DNA from: CAYFQH01 sp964345215
GTDB taxonomy: Bacteria; Bacillota; Clostridia; Christensenellales; Aristaeellaceae
Assembly (NCBI GenBank): GCA_964345215.1
Contig: CAYFQH010000005.1
Coordinates: 1 to 62,445 of the forward strand
Length of the DNA stretch: 62,445 bases
Reading direction: 5' to 3'
Shown: one piece after another, positions 8,553 through 16,533 of the stretch
Layout of the letters: every line of letters starts with the position of its first letter
How positions within the stretch are numbered: the stretch's first letter is position 1
Made by a program: the position numbers and the translations under genes
The notes under the pieces: generated by a model
Seen by the model: only the letters and a program-made list of their open reading frames with translations
Database searches by the model: none
Told to the model about the DNA's origin: nothing

Positions 8553-9887
8553 TTAGTTAAAGGGCATTTGCATGCGGCCACGCTTTTTGCCCCGGCGCAT
8601 TCCGCCCATCATTTGTTTCATCATCTGTCGGGCTTGGGTAAACTGCTTAATCAGCGCATTTACGTCCTGTACGGTGGTGCCGGAACCTGCGGCGATGCGC
8701 TTGCGACGGCTGGCATTTAGCACATCAGGGTTGCGCCGCTCTTGGCGGGTCATACTTCGGATGATGGCCTCGGGCTTTTGCAGGGCATCATTATCCACCT
8801 GTACATCTTTTAGCTTATTGCCCATACCGGGAATCATGCCTAAAATACTATCCAGGGAACCCATTTTTTTCATCTGCTGCATGTTTTCCAAAAAGTCATC
8901 CAAGGTTAAATCATTTACTTTGGTCTTTTTGGAAAGCTTGTCCATTGCCTCTTCGTCAAAGGCCTCTTGGGCTTTTTCGATCAGGGTCATCATATCCCCC
9001 ATGCCCAAAATTCTGGAAGCCATTCGATCAGGGTAGAAGGGCTCAATGTCTGTTACCTTTTCGCCAATACCGGAAAACTTGATGGGTTTACCTGTAACTG
9101 CCCGTACAGATAAAGCGGCACCGCCTCTTGTATCCCCGTCCAGCTTGGTTAAAATAACCCCATCAACTTCCAGTTTTTCGTTGAAAGTCTTGGCTACGTT
9201 CACTGCGTCCTGCCCGGTCATGGCATCAACAACCAGCAGTATTTCCTGAGGGTGCACCGCCTGTTTCATGCGCACCAGTTCGTCCATTAGCAATTCATCT
9301 ATATGCAGCCGGCCGGCAGTATCAATAATCAGCACATCTCGTCCGTAATACCGTGCCTGTTCAATGGCTTCCTTGGCGGTTTTAACCGGGTCTTGGGTAC
9401 CATTTTGGTATACGGGAACATTTACTTGTTTGCCCACGGTTTCCAGCTGCTGGATGGCGGCAGGGCGGTAAATATCACAGGCTGCCAGCATGGGCTTTTT
9501 ACCCTGCTTTGCTAAAAAACCGGCCAATTTGGCAGCCATGGTTGTTTTACCGGCCCCTTGAAGGCCACAGAGCATATAAATTGTAGGCACGCTGGATGAC
9601 CAGGTTAAGCGGGCATTTTCGCCTCCCATAAGGGCCATCAGCTCTTCGTTCACAATTTTGGCTACCTGCTGGCCTGGGGAAAGGCTTTCCATAATTTCGG
9701 CACCCACTGCCCGCTGGGATACGTTTTTAATAAAATCTTTTGCAACAGTATAGTTTACGTCAGCTTCGAGCAGGGCCATGCGAATATCACGCATAGCTTC
9801 CTTTACCATTTGCTCATTGAGCTTCCCTTTGCCGGAAAGCTTTTTAAAGGCATTTTGAAATTTTTCGGACAAACGGTCAAAGGCCAT
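8553..9887 (-). CDS. ffh: Signal recognition particle GTPase Ffh
   Basis: About 444 residues. The N domain is followed by the G domain with P-loop GLQGAGKTTMAAKLAG, DTAGRLHID, and TKLDGDTRGGAA; the C-terminal M domain is methionine-rich (MMKQMMGGMRRGKKRGRMQM) and binds SRP RNA and signal peptides. It targets ribosome-nascent chains to the Sec translocon with FtsY. The start at 9887 follows AGGAGG; an in-frame ATG at 9902 lies upstream of that site. It overlaps the end of ylxM by 11 nt. Confidence 0.97.
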   Translation of the reverse strand: MAFDRLSEKFQNAFKKLSGKGKLNEQMVKEAMRDIRMALLEADVNYTVAKDFIKNVSQRAVGAEIMESLSPGQQVAKIVNEELMALMGGENARLTWSSSVPTIYMLCGLQGAGKTTMAAKLAGFLAKQGKKPMLAACDIYRPAAIQQLETVGKQVNVPVYQNGTQDPVKTAKEAIEQARYYGRDVLIIDTAGRLHIDELLMDELVRMKQAVHPQEILLVVDAMTGQDAVNVAKTFNEKLEVDGVILTKLDGDTRGGAALSVRAVTGKPIKFSGIGEKVTDIEPFYPDRMASRILGMGDMMTLIEKAQEAFDEEAMDKLSKKTKVNDLTLDDFLENMQQMKKMGSLDSILGMIPGMGNKLKDVQVDNDALQKPEAIIRSMTRQERRNPDVLNASRRKRIAAGSGTTVQDVNALIKQFTQARQMMKQMMGGMRRGKKRGRMQMPFN

Positions 9888-10275
9888 TGTCTTCCTCCTC
9901 ATCTTCCTCGTCTTCGGCTAAGATTTCATTTAATATTGAAATACTTTCTTCTAAAAAGGTTTTAGAGTTATTCTCTGCCTCTACCTTCATAAGCAGTTCC
10001 ACAGTCTTTGTTATTCTATATTGAATATCTGAAAAACGCTTGTACATACCCAGCTGCTCTTCAAACCGGTATAACTGTTTGATACCCCTGGTTAAAATAT
10101 CGTGTACTCCTTGCCTTGTAACACCCAACTGGCTTGCAATTTCACTGAGAGAAAGGTCTTCCTCATTACTGAGGTACAGTACTTTTTGCTGGTGGGCTGT
10201 GAGCAGTGGCCCATAGAAGGCGGATAAAAAAGTAACTTCAATCTTTTTGCTGATAGGAGAATATTCTTTTTCCAT
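9877..10275 (-). CDS. ylxM: YlxM/p13-like helix-turn-helix protein, SRP operon
   Basis: 132 residues with a sigma-region-4-like helix-turn-helix (LSLSEIASQLGVTRQGVHDI) at about residues 42-62 and a strongly acidic C-terminal tail (EDEEDEEED). YlxM is typically encoded just upstream of ffh and modulates SRP function. It is the first gene of the operon, behind a consensus promoter and an inverted repeat. The acidic tail is longer and more acidic than I would expect. AGGAGG precedes the ATG. Confidence 0.88.
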   Translation of the reverse strand: MEKEYSPISKKIEVTFLSAFYGPLLTAHQQKVLYLSNEEDLSLSEIASQLGVTRQGVHDILTRGIKQLYRFEEQLGMYKRFSDIQYRITKTVELLMKVEAENNSKTFLEESISILNEILAEDEEDEEEDNGL

Positions 10276-10297
10276 TTTACAACCTCCTACGCTATGC

Positions 10298-10319
10298 TGT
10301 CAAGACATTTAACTTGACA
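10298..10319. promoter_or_regulatory. Inverted repeat in the ylxM leader (putative operator)
   Basis: TGTCAAG-8 nt-CTTGACA forms a perfect 7-bp inverted repeat between the ylxM promoter and its ribosome binding site. The same TGTCAA element recurs on this strand as the complement of the -35 box (10350-10355). The arms could bind a repressor or form an RNA stem in the leader; the cognate factor is unknown. Confidence 0.4.
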
Positions 10320-10327
10320 CTTTTGTT

Positions 10328-10355
10328 ATTATACTGGTTTTTAGCAAAATGTCAA
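10328..10355 (-). promoter_or_regulatory. Promoter of the ylxM-ffh-rpsP-khpA-rimM-trmD operon
   Basis: Minus-strand TTGACA (10350-10355) and TATAAT (10328-10333) are separated by 16 nt, a near-perfect sigma-A promoter. Transcription should begin near 10321, about 46 bp before the ylxM start. Confidence 0.85.
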
Positions 10356-10747
10356 TGTTTTATTTTTTAATTTTCTAAAGAAGTACCACACAAAAAAGGG
10401 TTGATGAAGGGAGAAGAAATTTTTGCGGGAAATAAAGGGTAAAAAAACAGCCCCTCTATTAAGAGCATTTTTGATCATGTTTTGTGTAAAAAAAGCTGTA
10501 TTTTTATTGTGCCTGGCTTGTATAGCGCGTCTTAGCTTTTCCTCTTTTTTAAAATATTTTTACAACTTTCCAAGCCAAATTTAAAAAATTAATATAAAAG
10601 CTGTAGGCCAAAAACACAAACAACTTCTCCTACTTGATTGACTTGAACTGTGCCTCTCTAAAACGATCAATACGTTTATTTCTGAAACAAATAAAAAGTC
10701 AGGTTCATCTTCTAGGGATGAATCCAATCCTTCACTTCTACATCCTT
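10356..10747. other. Intergenic region of about 390 bp with no gene recognised
   Basis: This AT-rich tract between the ylxM promoter and the end of the nucleotidyltransferase-aminotransferase gene has several poly-A/T runs and short open frames without ribosome binding sites. I see no tRNA, no obvious structured RNA and no repeat. A clear terminator for the incoming minus-strand gene is not evident either. Confidence 0.5.
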
Positions 10748-12568
10748 TTACTGTTTATAGCTTTTAAGGGCACTGATCAGCTGATGGTTGTCCTGTTCAT
10801 CTCGAACAGCCAGGCGGATATATCGCTGGGGCTCAAAGCCTTCCTTTCCTGTTAAATCCTTAATAAATATTTGATGCCTTTCTAAAAGGTACACGGCTAA
10901 GTTCATCGCCTTTGTTCCCTCCCTTAATTGGCATAAAATATAATTTGCCTGGGAAGGATATACCCTTTGAATATAGGATATCTCTTTTAGACTGGAGGTA
11001 AGTGCTGTTCTTTGAGCTGCAATTTTATCACAGGCCAACAGATAATCTTTTTCAAACAGAGGGAAAATTTGCATAAAATATTCCCCAAAGGCATTAATAT
11101 TCCAAATGCTTACTTTTTGACTCAACAAATCATAAAGGTGCTTGTTTGCCGTAGCCAACACCCCCAGGCGGATACCGGGAACCCCATAGGATTTACTGAT
11201 ACTTTTGATCACAACCAAATTGGGGTTACTTTCCAGGGTTTGGTTATTAAGCAAGGTATAGCGTAAATCCGGGTCTGCAAAATCAACAAACGATTCATCG
11301 ATCACCAGCAAAATATTTTTCTTTGCACAAAGAGCCAAAAGCTGTTCGATTTCTGCCAGACTGGCCATGGCCCCGGTAGGGTTATCAGGCGAAATCAAAA
11401 ATACGTTTTCAATTTCATCATCTTGTTCAATGGTTTCAAGCATTTTTTCCATATTCAATCCATAATTTTCCTCACCGCTGTTTATAAAAGCAAATTCGCA
11501 GTTTGGGAAACAGCGGATATACTCGTAAAAAGTAGGAATATGTAATAGGGTTTTGCCTTTTAATAGAGCCCCAAGGCCATTAATCAGCTCGGCTGCCCCG
11601 TTGCCCATAAGCAGGTAGGAAGCACTCACCCCAAAAATCCGCTGGGCCAAGGCCTTTTGAATAGCCATACCCGAAGGATAGCTTGTAACCAGCGTAGGCA
11701 AAAAGTACTTTAACTTATCGTTCATGCCTTTTGGAGGAAAGTAGGGGTTAACCAAATAGCAAAAATCTTTAATTTTGCTAAAGCGCCAGTAGCCACCGTA
11801 GCTTTTTTGGTAGTTATTAAGCTTCTCTTCCCCCTTTGAAAACAATACATTGGCAATATGCAAATCCTGAGGATCATCAATTTCATACCATAAGCTCTGC
11901 CCAACGTCAAAGGCCATCAGGCCTGAGCTGGACAAGTAGGCAAGCGCTTTTAAAGCAGCCTCGTAGTATTCATTTTTGCCATAAACCTGCATATAAGCTT
12001 CTAAAAAAGGAAAATACTGTTTTTTTGAAAAAGCCTTGCTGAACTTATAAATGTTAACTGTTTTATAATATTCCCCTGCCCTGTCAAAAGAAAAATGCTT
12101 TTTATCTATAAATTCTATAATATGGCCTTCATCATCCACCAACACCACCGTGCCGTCCATCCACTGTTCGTACTTAGCCACAACAGCCAGGTTAGGCGAT
12201 GGGTCGCGAACCAACCGGGCAATTAAGTCCTCCTCATAAATCACATCGGACTCGAGCAAAATGGTATCTTCTTGTTCCATATAGCTGCGGGCAAGGGAGA
12301 GGGAGTAGATATTGTTTGATGTTTTATAGGCATCATTATCAATAAAAACAATATCCATCCCTGTAATGTGGCTGTTTACATAATTTTTTAAGTTTTCCTT
12401 TTCATAGCCTACAACTAAAATTAACTTATAAATACCTGCTGCCTTTAAGGCAGTAACCGTATGTTCCAGCAGGGTTTTATCCCCTACCGGCACCATGCAC
12501 TTTGTGTTGTTTTGAGTATATTCTCCAAGCCTTTTTCCCTGGCCTGCGGCCAACATAACTGCTTGCAT
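10748..12568 (-). CDS. Bifunctional nucleotidyltransferase / class I-II aminotransferase (PntC-like architecture)
   Basis: 606-residue two-domain protein. Residues 1-240 are a sugar-phosphate-type nucleotidyltransferase: LAAGQGKRLG at 6-15, then KCMVPVG and a LLESDVIYE metal-site segment. Residues 250-606 are a fold-type I PLP aminotransferase related to HisC/CobD: PDNPTG at 394-399, IDESFVDF at 423-430, and the PLP lysine in SISKSYG at residue 459. The same order occurs in PntC, a 2-aminoethylphosphonate cytidylyltransferase fused to its transaminase, which activates headgroups for phosphonolipids or glycans. LicC-like choline-phosphate enzymes are an alternative for the N-domain. No PEP mutase or phosphonopyruvate decarboxylase is in the window. 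The gene follows the CARDB-like gene after a terminator hairpin. Confidence 0.8.
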   Translation of the reverse strand: MQAVMLAAGQGKRLGEYTQNNTKCMVPVGDKTLLEHTVTALKAAGIYKLILVVGYEKENLKNYVNSHITGMDIVFIDNDAYKTSNNIYSLSLARSYMEQEDTILLESDVIYEEDLIARLVRDPSPNLAVVAKYEQWMDGTVVLVDDEGHIIEFIDKKHFSFDRAGEYYKTVNIYKFSKAFSKKQYFPFLEAYMQVYGKNEYYEAALKALAYLSSSGLMAFDVGQSLWYEIDDPQDLHIANVLFSKGEEKLNNYQKSYGGYWRFSKIKDFCYLVNPYFPPKGMNDKLKYFLPTLVTSYPSGMAIQKALAQRIFGVSASYLLMGNGAAELINGLGALLKGKTLLHIPTFYEYIRCFPNCEFAFINSGEENYGLNMEKMLETIEQDDEIENVFLISPDNPTGAMASLAEIEQLLALCAKKNILLVIDESFVDFADPDLRYTLLNNQTLESNPNLVVIKSISKSYGVPGIRLGVLATANKHLYDLLSQKVSIWNINAFGEYFMQIFPLFEKDYLLACDKIAAQRTALTSSLKEISYIQRVYPSQANYILCQLREGTKAMNLAVYLLERHQIFIKDLTGKEGFEPQRYIRLAVRDEQDNHQLISALKSYKQ

Positions 12569-12597
12569 TTGCTTACCTTCTTTTAAAAAATTCTTTT

Positions 12598-12624
12598 AAA
12601 AATGCCGCTGAAAGCGGCATTTTT
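12598..12624 (-). terminator. Terminator after the CARDB-like membrane protein gene
   Basis: 12-bp perfect stem AAAAATGCCGCT / AGCGGCATTTTT with a 3-nt loop; the arms provide A and T runs on both strands. It sits between 12632 and 12568 and should reduce read-through into the nucleotidyltransferase-aminotransferase gene. Confidence 0.85.
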
Positions 12625-12631
12625 AACTGAT

Positions 12632-14731
12632 TTATGATTTGCTTGAGCGGCGTCTTCTGGGTTTTTCCTCTGCCTGTGCTGCCTGGTCCGCAGGAGGTTC
12701 AGGTGTTTCTTCCGGGCGGGTTAGCCGGTAACGGCCTGTTCCGCCGGAAATCATATCCACCCCCTGGTCGAAATCATTTAAGGGTTCGGAGGTTTCGTCC
12801 TGTAAGGCATCAGCCGAAGGGCTACTTGCTTCCAAATATTTTTCATGGGGCATCACTGTTTTTTCGCCTGTGTTTGAGACAACAGAATCCACGGTAGGCT
12901 GCCCTTTTAACACTTCTTCCATCGGATCTTCTTGGCCTCGGATGTCTTCCTTCATCAGATCCTCTGTTTCGTCCATCATATCCGGGTTCACAGGAGCCAT
13001 TTCTTCACTTCCGTCTTCCTTAGGGGCTGTATAGTCCCTGCGAATGTAGCGCTGAAGATGATCCAAGGCGCCTTCAGATTTTTTCTTGTTTTGGCTGCGT
13101 TTAATCAAACTGGCTAAAATGAGCAGGATACACAATAAAATAATAACTGCCAAAACGTAAAACACAGCGGAAAGAATTTTTTGAACCGATAGTAAACCGG
13201 CAGAGAACTCTGCCTGGGTGGGTAGGGGCTCTGTTACAAGTGAAGGCATTGTTCGCTGAGGGCCTTGCTCAGGCTCTGGAGTAGGTGCTGCCATGGTCAC
13301 TATAATTTCGTTGCTATAAAAGGGCTCGTCAACTTCAAAAATGTTTCGGGCAGTAGCTGAAAATTGAAATTTCCCAGGCTGCGAAAGCTGAACTTCCCGG
13401 GTGAAAGACCTGCTCTCGTTTACAGGTATTTCTGTAAAGGTGTACAGGGTCGTTTCCCCGTGCCGTACCCGAACATTTTTAGCCGGCCAGCCACCTGTAT
13501 TGGTTACAGTAACCAGCACATTGGCCGTTTGATCATCGACTCCAATTTCGGTTTTATCAAACTCGGCATTTACACTTAGGGTTAAGGCGTTAGAGGGATC
13601 GGCCGCCTTCACCGTAACCTCCTGGGTATTTATAACAAGGGTTTGGTTTCCATCATCAGCTGCGGTTACAATAAAACGAAAGCTCATATCGTCAGCGATG
13701 ATAACATCTTTTGTTTCTTTAACGGTTTTTCCGGCACCTACGGTAATGTTGGTAAATACTTCGCCAATACCATTTTTTGTGTCGGCATCTGCTACGGTGT
13801 TAACAACATAGTCTTTTTTGCCGGAGTTTGTAAGGGTTAAGGTTAGGGTGGCTGTTTCGCCTCGATTTACCCCTTTGGCTGAGGCTTCCAGCTTTGCGGT
13901 TAACTGAGGGGTGCCATATTTAATAACAACCTCATCTGAGGTTGCCGTATATTTTTTATTACTGCCAACCGCCTGATAGGTAGCTTTAAAAACACTTTTA
14001 ATGTCTTTTTTGCCCATTTCCAAGTTGCTGATCTGGGCTGTACGCTCCTCCCCCACTTTTAATTCGCTTAAAACACTGGCTTTGGAGGAAACGGTTTTAT
14101 TGTTTGTAATACTAATGTTTTCTAAATCTACATCCCCATTATTACGGATTGTAAAATAAAAGCCTATTTTTTCTTTATTGGCTGCAATGGTTGGTACGGC
14201 ATAATGGGCTGTAAACTCCAGCGAAGGGCCTTGCACAGTAGGCAGTGCCGGGTCACTTACAGTGTTTGGGGCTGTTTGCTCCCCTTCCGGGGCCGTGGTG
14301 ACCTGTTCGTATGTAATTTCCTTTTCAATGGGCTCGGCCACAAGCTCAAAGGCGTTATTCTGGTCATACTTGCTGTATTTAACAGAAAAGGCAATCTTGC
14401 CCGCATCCAACTCCTCCTGGGTAATGGTCCAATTCCCCGTCCACAGGGCCGTTTCGCCAACAGGTATTTGAATAGAACCCTTGTCTCCAAAATCGGTTAC
14501 AGGGTTACCATTAGGGTAAAAAAGGCTGACAAGACCGGGAATGGCTTCACTGCTGATATTGGCAATTTGAATGGTTAAACTAACCTCTTCCGGGGCGGAA
14601 AAGGTGGTCTTTGCAAGGGTGATTTGGGTTCTGATGGGGGTATCTGCCTCTTGGGCAAATACAGGGGTAAGGGATAACACCAATACAACCAGGGTAATCA
14701 GAATGAAAAGGGGATGTTGCTTTCTTCTCAT
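12632..14731 (-). CDS. Exported CARDB-like repeat protein with C-terminal membrane anchor
   Basis: 699 residues. A signal peptide (LFILITLVVLVLSLTPVFAQ) is followed by about four beta-rich Ig-like/CARDB-type repeats with recurring phrases such as VSLTIQIANISSEAIPG, IGFYFTIRNNGDVDLENI, ATLTLTLTNSGKKDYVV and NVLVTVTNTGGWPAKNV. A membrane helix lies at about 520-545, then a basic stop-transfer (KRSQNKKK) and a roughly 150-residue acidic Pro/Glu-rich cytoplasmic tail ending in RRRRSSKS. Such repeats usually mediate surface adhesion or assembly. A strong promoter lies upstream and a terminator downstream. Odd: a good ribosome binding site lies about 30 nt before the ATG, with a small hairpin between. 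Function unknown. Confidence 0.75.
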   Translation of the reverse strand: MRRKQHPLFILITLVVLVLSLTPVFAQEADTPIRTQITLAKTTFSAPEEVSLTIQIANISSEAIPGLVSLFYPNGNPVTDFGDKGSIQIPVGETALWTGNWTITQEELDAGKIAFSVKYSKYDQNNAFELVAEPIEKEITYEQVTTAPEGEQTAPNTVSDPALPTVQGPSLEFTAHYAVPTIAANKEKIGFYFTIRNNGDVDLENISITNNKTVSSKASVLSELKVGEERTAQISNLEMGKKDIKSVFKATYQAVGSNKKYTATSDEVVIKYGTPQLTAKLEASAKGVNRGETATLTLTLTNSGKKDYVVNTVADADTKNGIGEVFTNITVGAGKTVKETKDVIIADDMSFRFIVTAADDGNQTLVINTQEVTVKAADPSNALTLSVNAEFDKTEIGVDDQTANVLVTVTNTGGWPAKNVRVRHGETTLYTFTEIPVNESRSFTREVQLSQPGKFQFSATARNIFEVDEPFYSNEIIVTMAAPTPEPEQGPQRTMPSLVTEPLPTQAEFSAGLLSVQKILSAVFYVLAVIILLCILLILASLIKRSQNKKKSEGALDHLQRYIRRDYTAPKEDGSEEMAPVNPDMMDETEDLMKEDIRGQEDPMEEVLKGQPTVDSVVSNTGEKTVMPHEKYLEASSPSADALQDETSEPLNDFDQGVDMISGGTGRYRLTRPEETPEPPADQAAQAEEKPRRRRSSKS

Positions 14732-14741
14732 TATTGTTACA

Positions 14742-14760
14742 GGTACAAATAGGGTGTACC
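14742..14760 (-). promoter_or_regulatory. Hairpin between ribosome binding site and start of the CARDB-like gene
   Basis: GGTACA (14742-14747) pairs with TGTACC (14755-14760). The Shine-Dalgarno-like GGGAGGAAGG lies just upstream and the ATG (14731) 10 nt downstream. Folding would bring the distant ribosome binding site close to the start codon, so the structure may set translation level. Confidence 0.4.
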
Positions 14761-14840
14761 TTCCTCCCTTCTTTTGTACGCAATTGCGTTAGAGGATTTA
14801 AGATCTTTTTTTTAAAAACATACTCAACCTATTCTCTGAT

Positions 14841-14869
14841 ATTGTATTGCATCCAAGCTTTGGTGTCAA
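14841..14869 (-). promoter_or_regulatory. Promoter of the CARDB-like gene
   Basis: Minus-strand TTGACA (14864-14869), 17-nt spacer, TACAAT (14841-14846). The predicted start near 14834 leaves a leader of about 100 nt. Confidence 0.8.
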
Positions 14870-14912
14870 GTTTACACCGTTATTTTACTGTGGTTTTTGC
14901 ATCCTTTTATTA

Positions 14913-15584
14913 TTACAGAACATATAAAACAATACATAAAAAATGGAGGATGCTGCCTAAAAGTACAAAAAGGTGAAAAACCCCATGCATGTACTTAATT
15001 TTTTTACCTGCACTGTATAAAGCTGCCCCAATGGTATAAGCAACTCCCCCAAAGAGTAAAAGCAAAAAACCATTCAGGCTAACAGCTTGTATCGTTGGCT
15101 TTACCGCAAAAACAATACACCATCCAATACCTATGTAACAAGTCATTGAAAGCTTTTTATACTTATTTAAATCAATCGCCGTTAAGGTAGCGGCAAAAAT
15201 AGCAAGCCCCCACACAATAGCAAATAAAACCCAGGCCAGGGTAGGGTTAATTTTGCGCAGGGCTACCAATAATATAGGCGTGTAGGTACCTGCAATTAAA
15301 AAGTAAATGGTACAGTGGTCAATCACCTGCATCACTTTTTTGCCCAAGTTTGGAAAAAGCCCGTGGTATACACTGGATACTGTGTATAAGGCGATAAGGG
15401 AAAAACCGTAAATGCTGCCTGTAACAATGCTCCAAACGCTATGGCTTTTTGCCGCTGTAATTACACAGAGAATTAAGGCTACAATACCAAAAACACCACC
15501 GATGATATGGGTAACCATGTTCATTATTTCTTCGCCCCGAGTATAATCCGGCAAAGTTCGGTGGGCAAGCTTGGTTCTTTTCAT
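14913..15584 (-). CDS. trhA: Hemolysin III / PAQR-family membrane protein TrhA
   Basis: 223 residues, seven membrane segments. Family markers are the early EEIMNMVTHIIGG with its His, SSVYHGLFP, MQVIDHCTIYFLIAGTYTP, and the C-terminal MHGVFHLFVLLGSILHF; the three histidine-containing segments bind zinc in PAQR hydrolase-type receptors. Bacterial members influence membrane lipid/energy homeostasis; 'hemolysin' is historical. It is monocistronic with a promoter whose -10 lies inside a 21-bp palindrome, indicating tight repression. Confidence 0.9.
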   Translation of the reverse strand: MKRTKLAHRTLPDYTRGEEIMNMVTHIIGGVFGIVALILCVITAAKSHSVWSIVTGSIYGFSLIALYTVSSVYHGLFPNLGKKVMQVIDHCTIYFLIAGTYTPILLVALRKINPTLAWVLFAIVWGLAIFAATLTAIDLNKYKKLSMTCYIGIGWCIVFAVKPTIQAVSLNGFLLLLFGGVAYTIGAALYSAGKKIKYMHGVFHLFVLLGSILHFLCIVLYVL

Positions 15585-15613
15585 TATCTCATCTCCGTTT
15601 TCTGCATCATATT

Positions 15614-15650
15614 ATCTAGTTATTATAACTAGATGTGTGAAGTATTGCAA
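15614..15650 (-). promoter_or_regulatory. trhA promoter with palindromic operator over the -10 box
   Basis: Minus-strand TTGCAA (15645-15650), 17-nt spacer and TATAAT (15622-15627). The -10 sits in the centre of a perfect palindrome at 15614-15634, arms ATCTAGTTA / TAACTAGAT with a TTA centre. A MarR- or TetR-like repressor bound here would block RNA polymerase. No candidate regulator gene is adjacent. Confidence 0.75.
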
Positions 15651-15664
15651 CCCCTTTTTTGATT

Positions 15665-16061
15665 TTACCACGCCAGATTGCCGTTCCACTCAATATCGCT
15701 CAGATTAACATATCCCCTTGTATGATGGCCTATTTCACCTTCATCTTCTGCTACTGAAATTTGAGCCTCTACCAAAGCAATGCCGTCTTCATGTGAAATA
15801 TATCCATAGAGAAACAAAGGGGCATCAGGGTCAGATTCCCCTACCAAAAGCAGTTCTTCTCCTTTTTTAATTCCAGCAGCATCACTCCTTTCTCTATATT
15901 CTCCATCTTCCCACCTTTCAAGAAGAGTAATATCCACTTTCGCAACAGATTTTCTATCCCCACTTTGCATATCATCAATGTTGTTCCATAAGCCTTGCTC
16001 CAATAATCGTAAAGGTATTTTGGCGCAATCACAAGCACCTCTTCCCCAGCATTTAAGGCGG
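15665..16061 (-). pseudogene. Fragment of an unknown protein downstream of a truncated response regulator
   Basis: A frame with no stop runs across this interval and ends at 15665. A TTG at 16003 (MEQGLWNNIDDMQSG) could give a 112-residue acidic protein, but no convincing ribosome binding site precedes it. A second frame over 15841-16060 also reads sensibly (AALNAGEEVLVIAPKYLYDY), suggesting one ancestral sequence broken by a frameshift. It lies directly after a response regulator that stops at the same junction, so I interpret it as the surviving 3' part of another gene joined by deletion. I recognise no family; a real small protein from 16003 cannot be excluded. Confidence 0.45.
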
Positions 16062-16406
16062 CTACATGCGGCTTAACAGTTCTTGCATCCGAAAGGGTTT
16101 GGTTACATAATCGTTTCCCCCTCCATCAAGGGCCCGTACAATTTGCATTTCATCGTCAAAGGCGGTTAAAAATAAAATAGGCAGGGTTCGTCCTTCTTCC
16201 CGCCAGGTAAGGCATAAATCCACCCCATTACCATCGGGCAGCTGGATATCCAAAATAGCTAAATCAAAAAGCTGCCGGGCCATTTCGTCCCGGGCAGCCT
16301 GTGCTGTAGCACAGGCGGTTATTTGATATCCCTGGTTTGTTAAAAGATCAAAGAGCCCCTCCCGTAAATAACGGTCATCTTCGACCAATAAAATACGTTT
16401 TGTCAT
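16062..16406 (-). pseudogene. Truncated OmpR-type response regulator (receiver domain only)
   Basis: 114 residues carrying an intact receiver: VEDDRYL acidic pair, phospho-Asp in LAILDIQLPDGNG, Thr in ILFLTAF and Lys in YVTKPF. It ends in FRMQELLSRM-stop, inside helix 5, exactly where OmpR-family proteins continue into the winged-helix domain. No DNA-binding domain and no histidine kinase follow. The domain could fold as a stand-alone receiver, but the abrupt end and the unrelated fragment downstream favour deletion of the 3' half. The ATG follows AAGGAATTAAAAAC. Probably non-functional as a transcription factor. Confidence 0.7.
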
Positions 16407-16455
16407 GTTTTTAATTCCTTTACACTAAACTTATTTCTATTGTAACATAGAAAAA

Positions 16456-16483
16456 AAGCTTTTGTAGTATCTTACAAAAGCTT
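16456..16483 (-). terminator. Terminator after the sigma/anti-sigma operon
   Basis: 11-bp perfect stem AAGCTTTTGTA / TACAAAAGCTT with a 6-nt loop; on the minus strand it is followed by a long T run, a strong intrinsic terminator 50 bp after the anti-sigma gene. Confidence 0.88.
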
Positions 16484-16533
16484 AAGAATGGCTATATTGT
16501 TGTATTGGTCTGGAGTCTCTTCCCTTGATGTGC

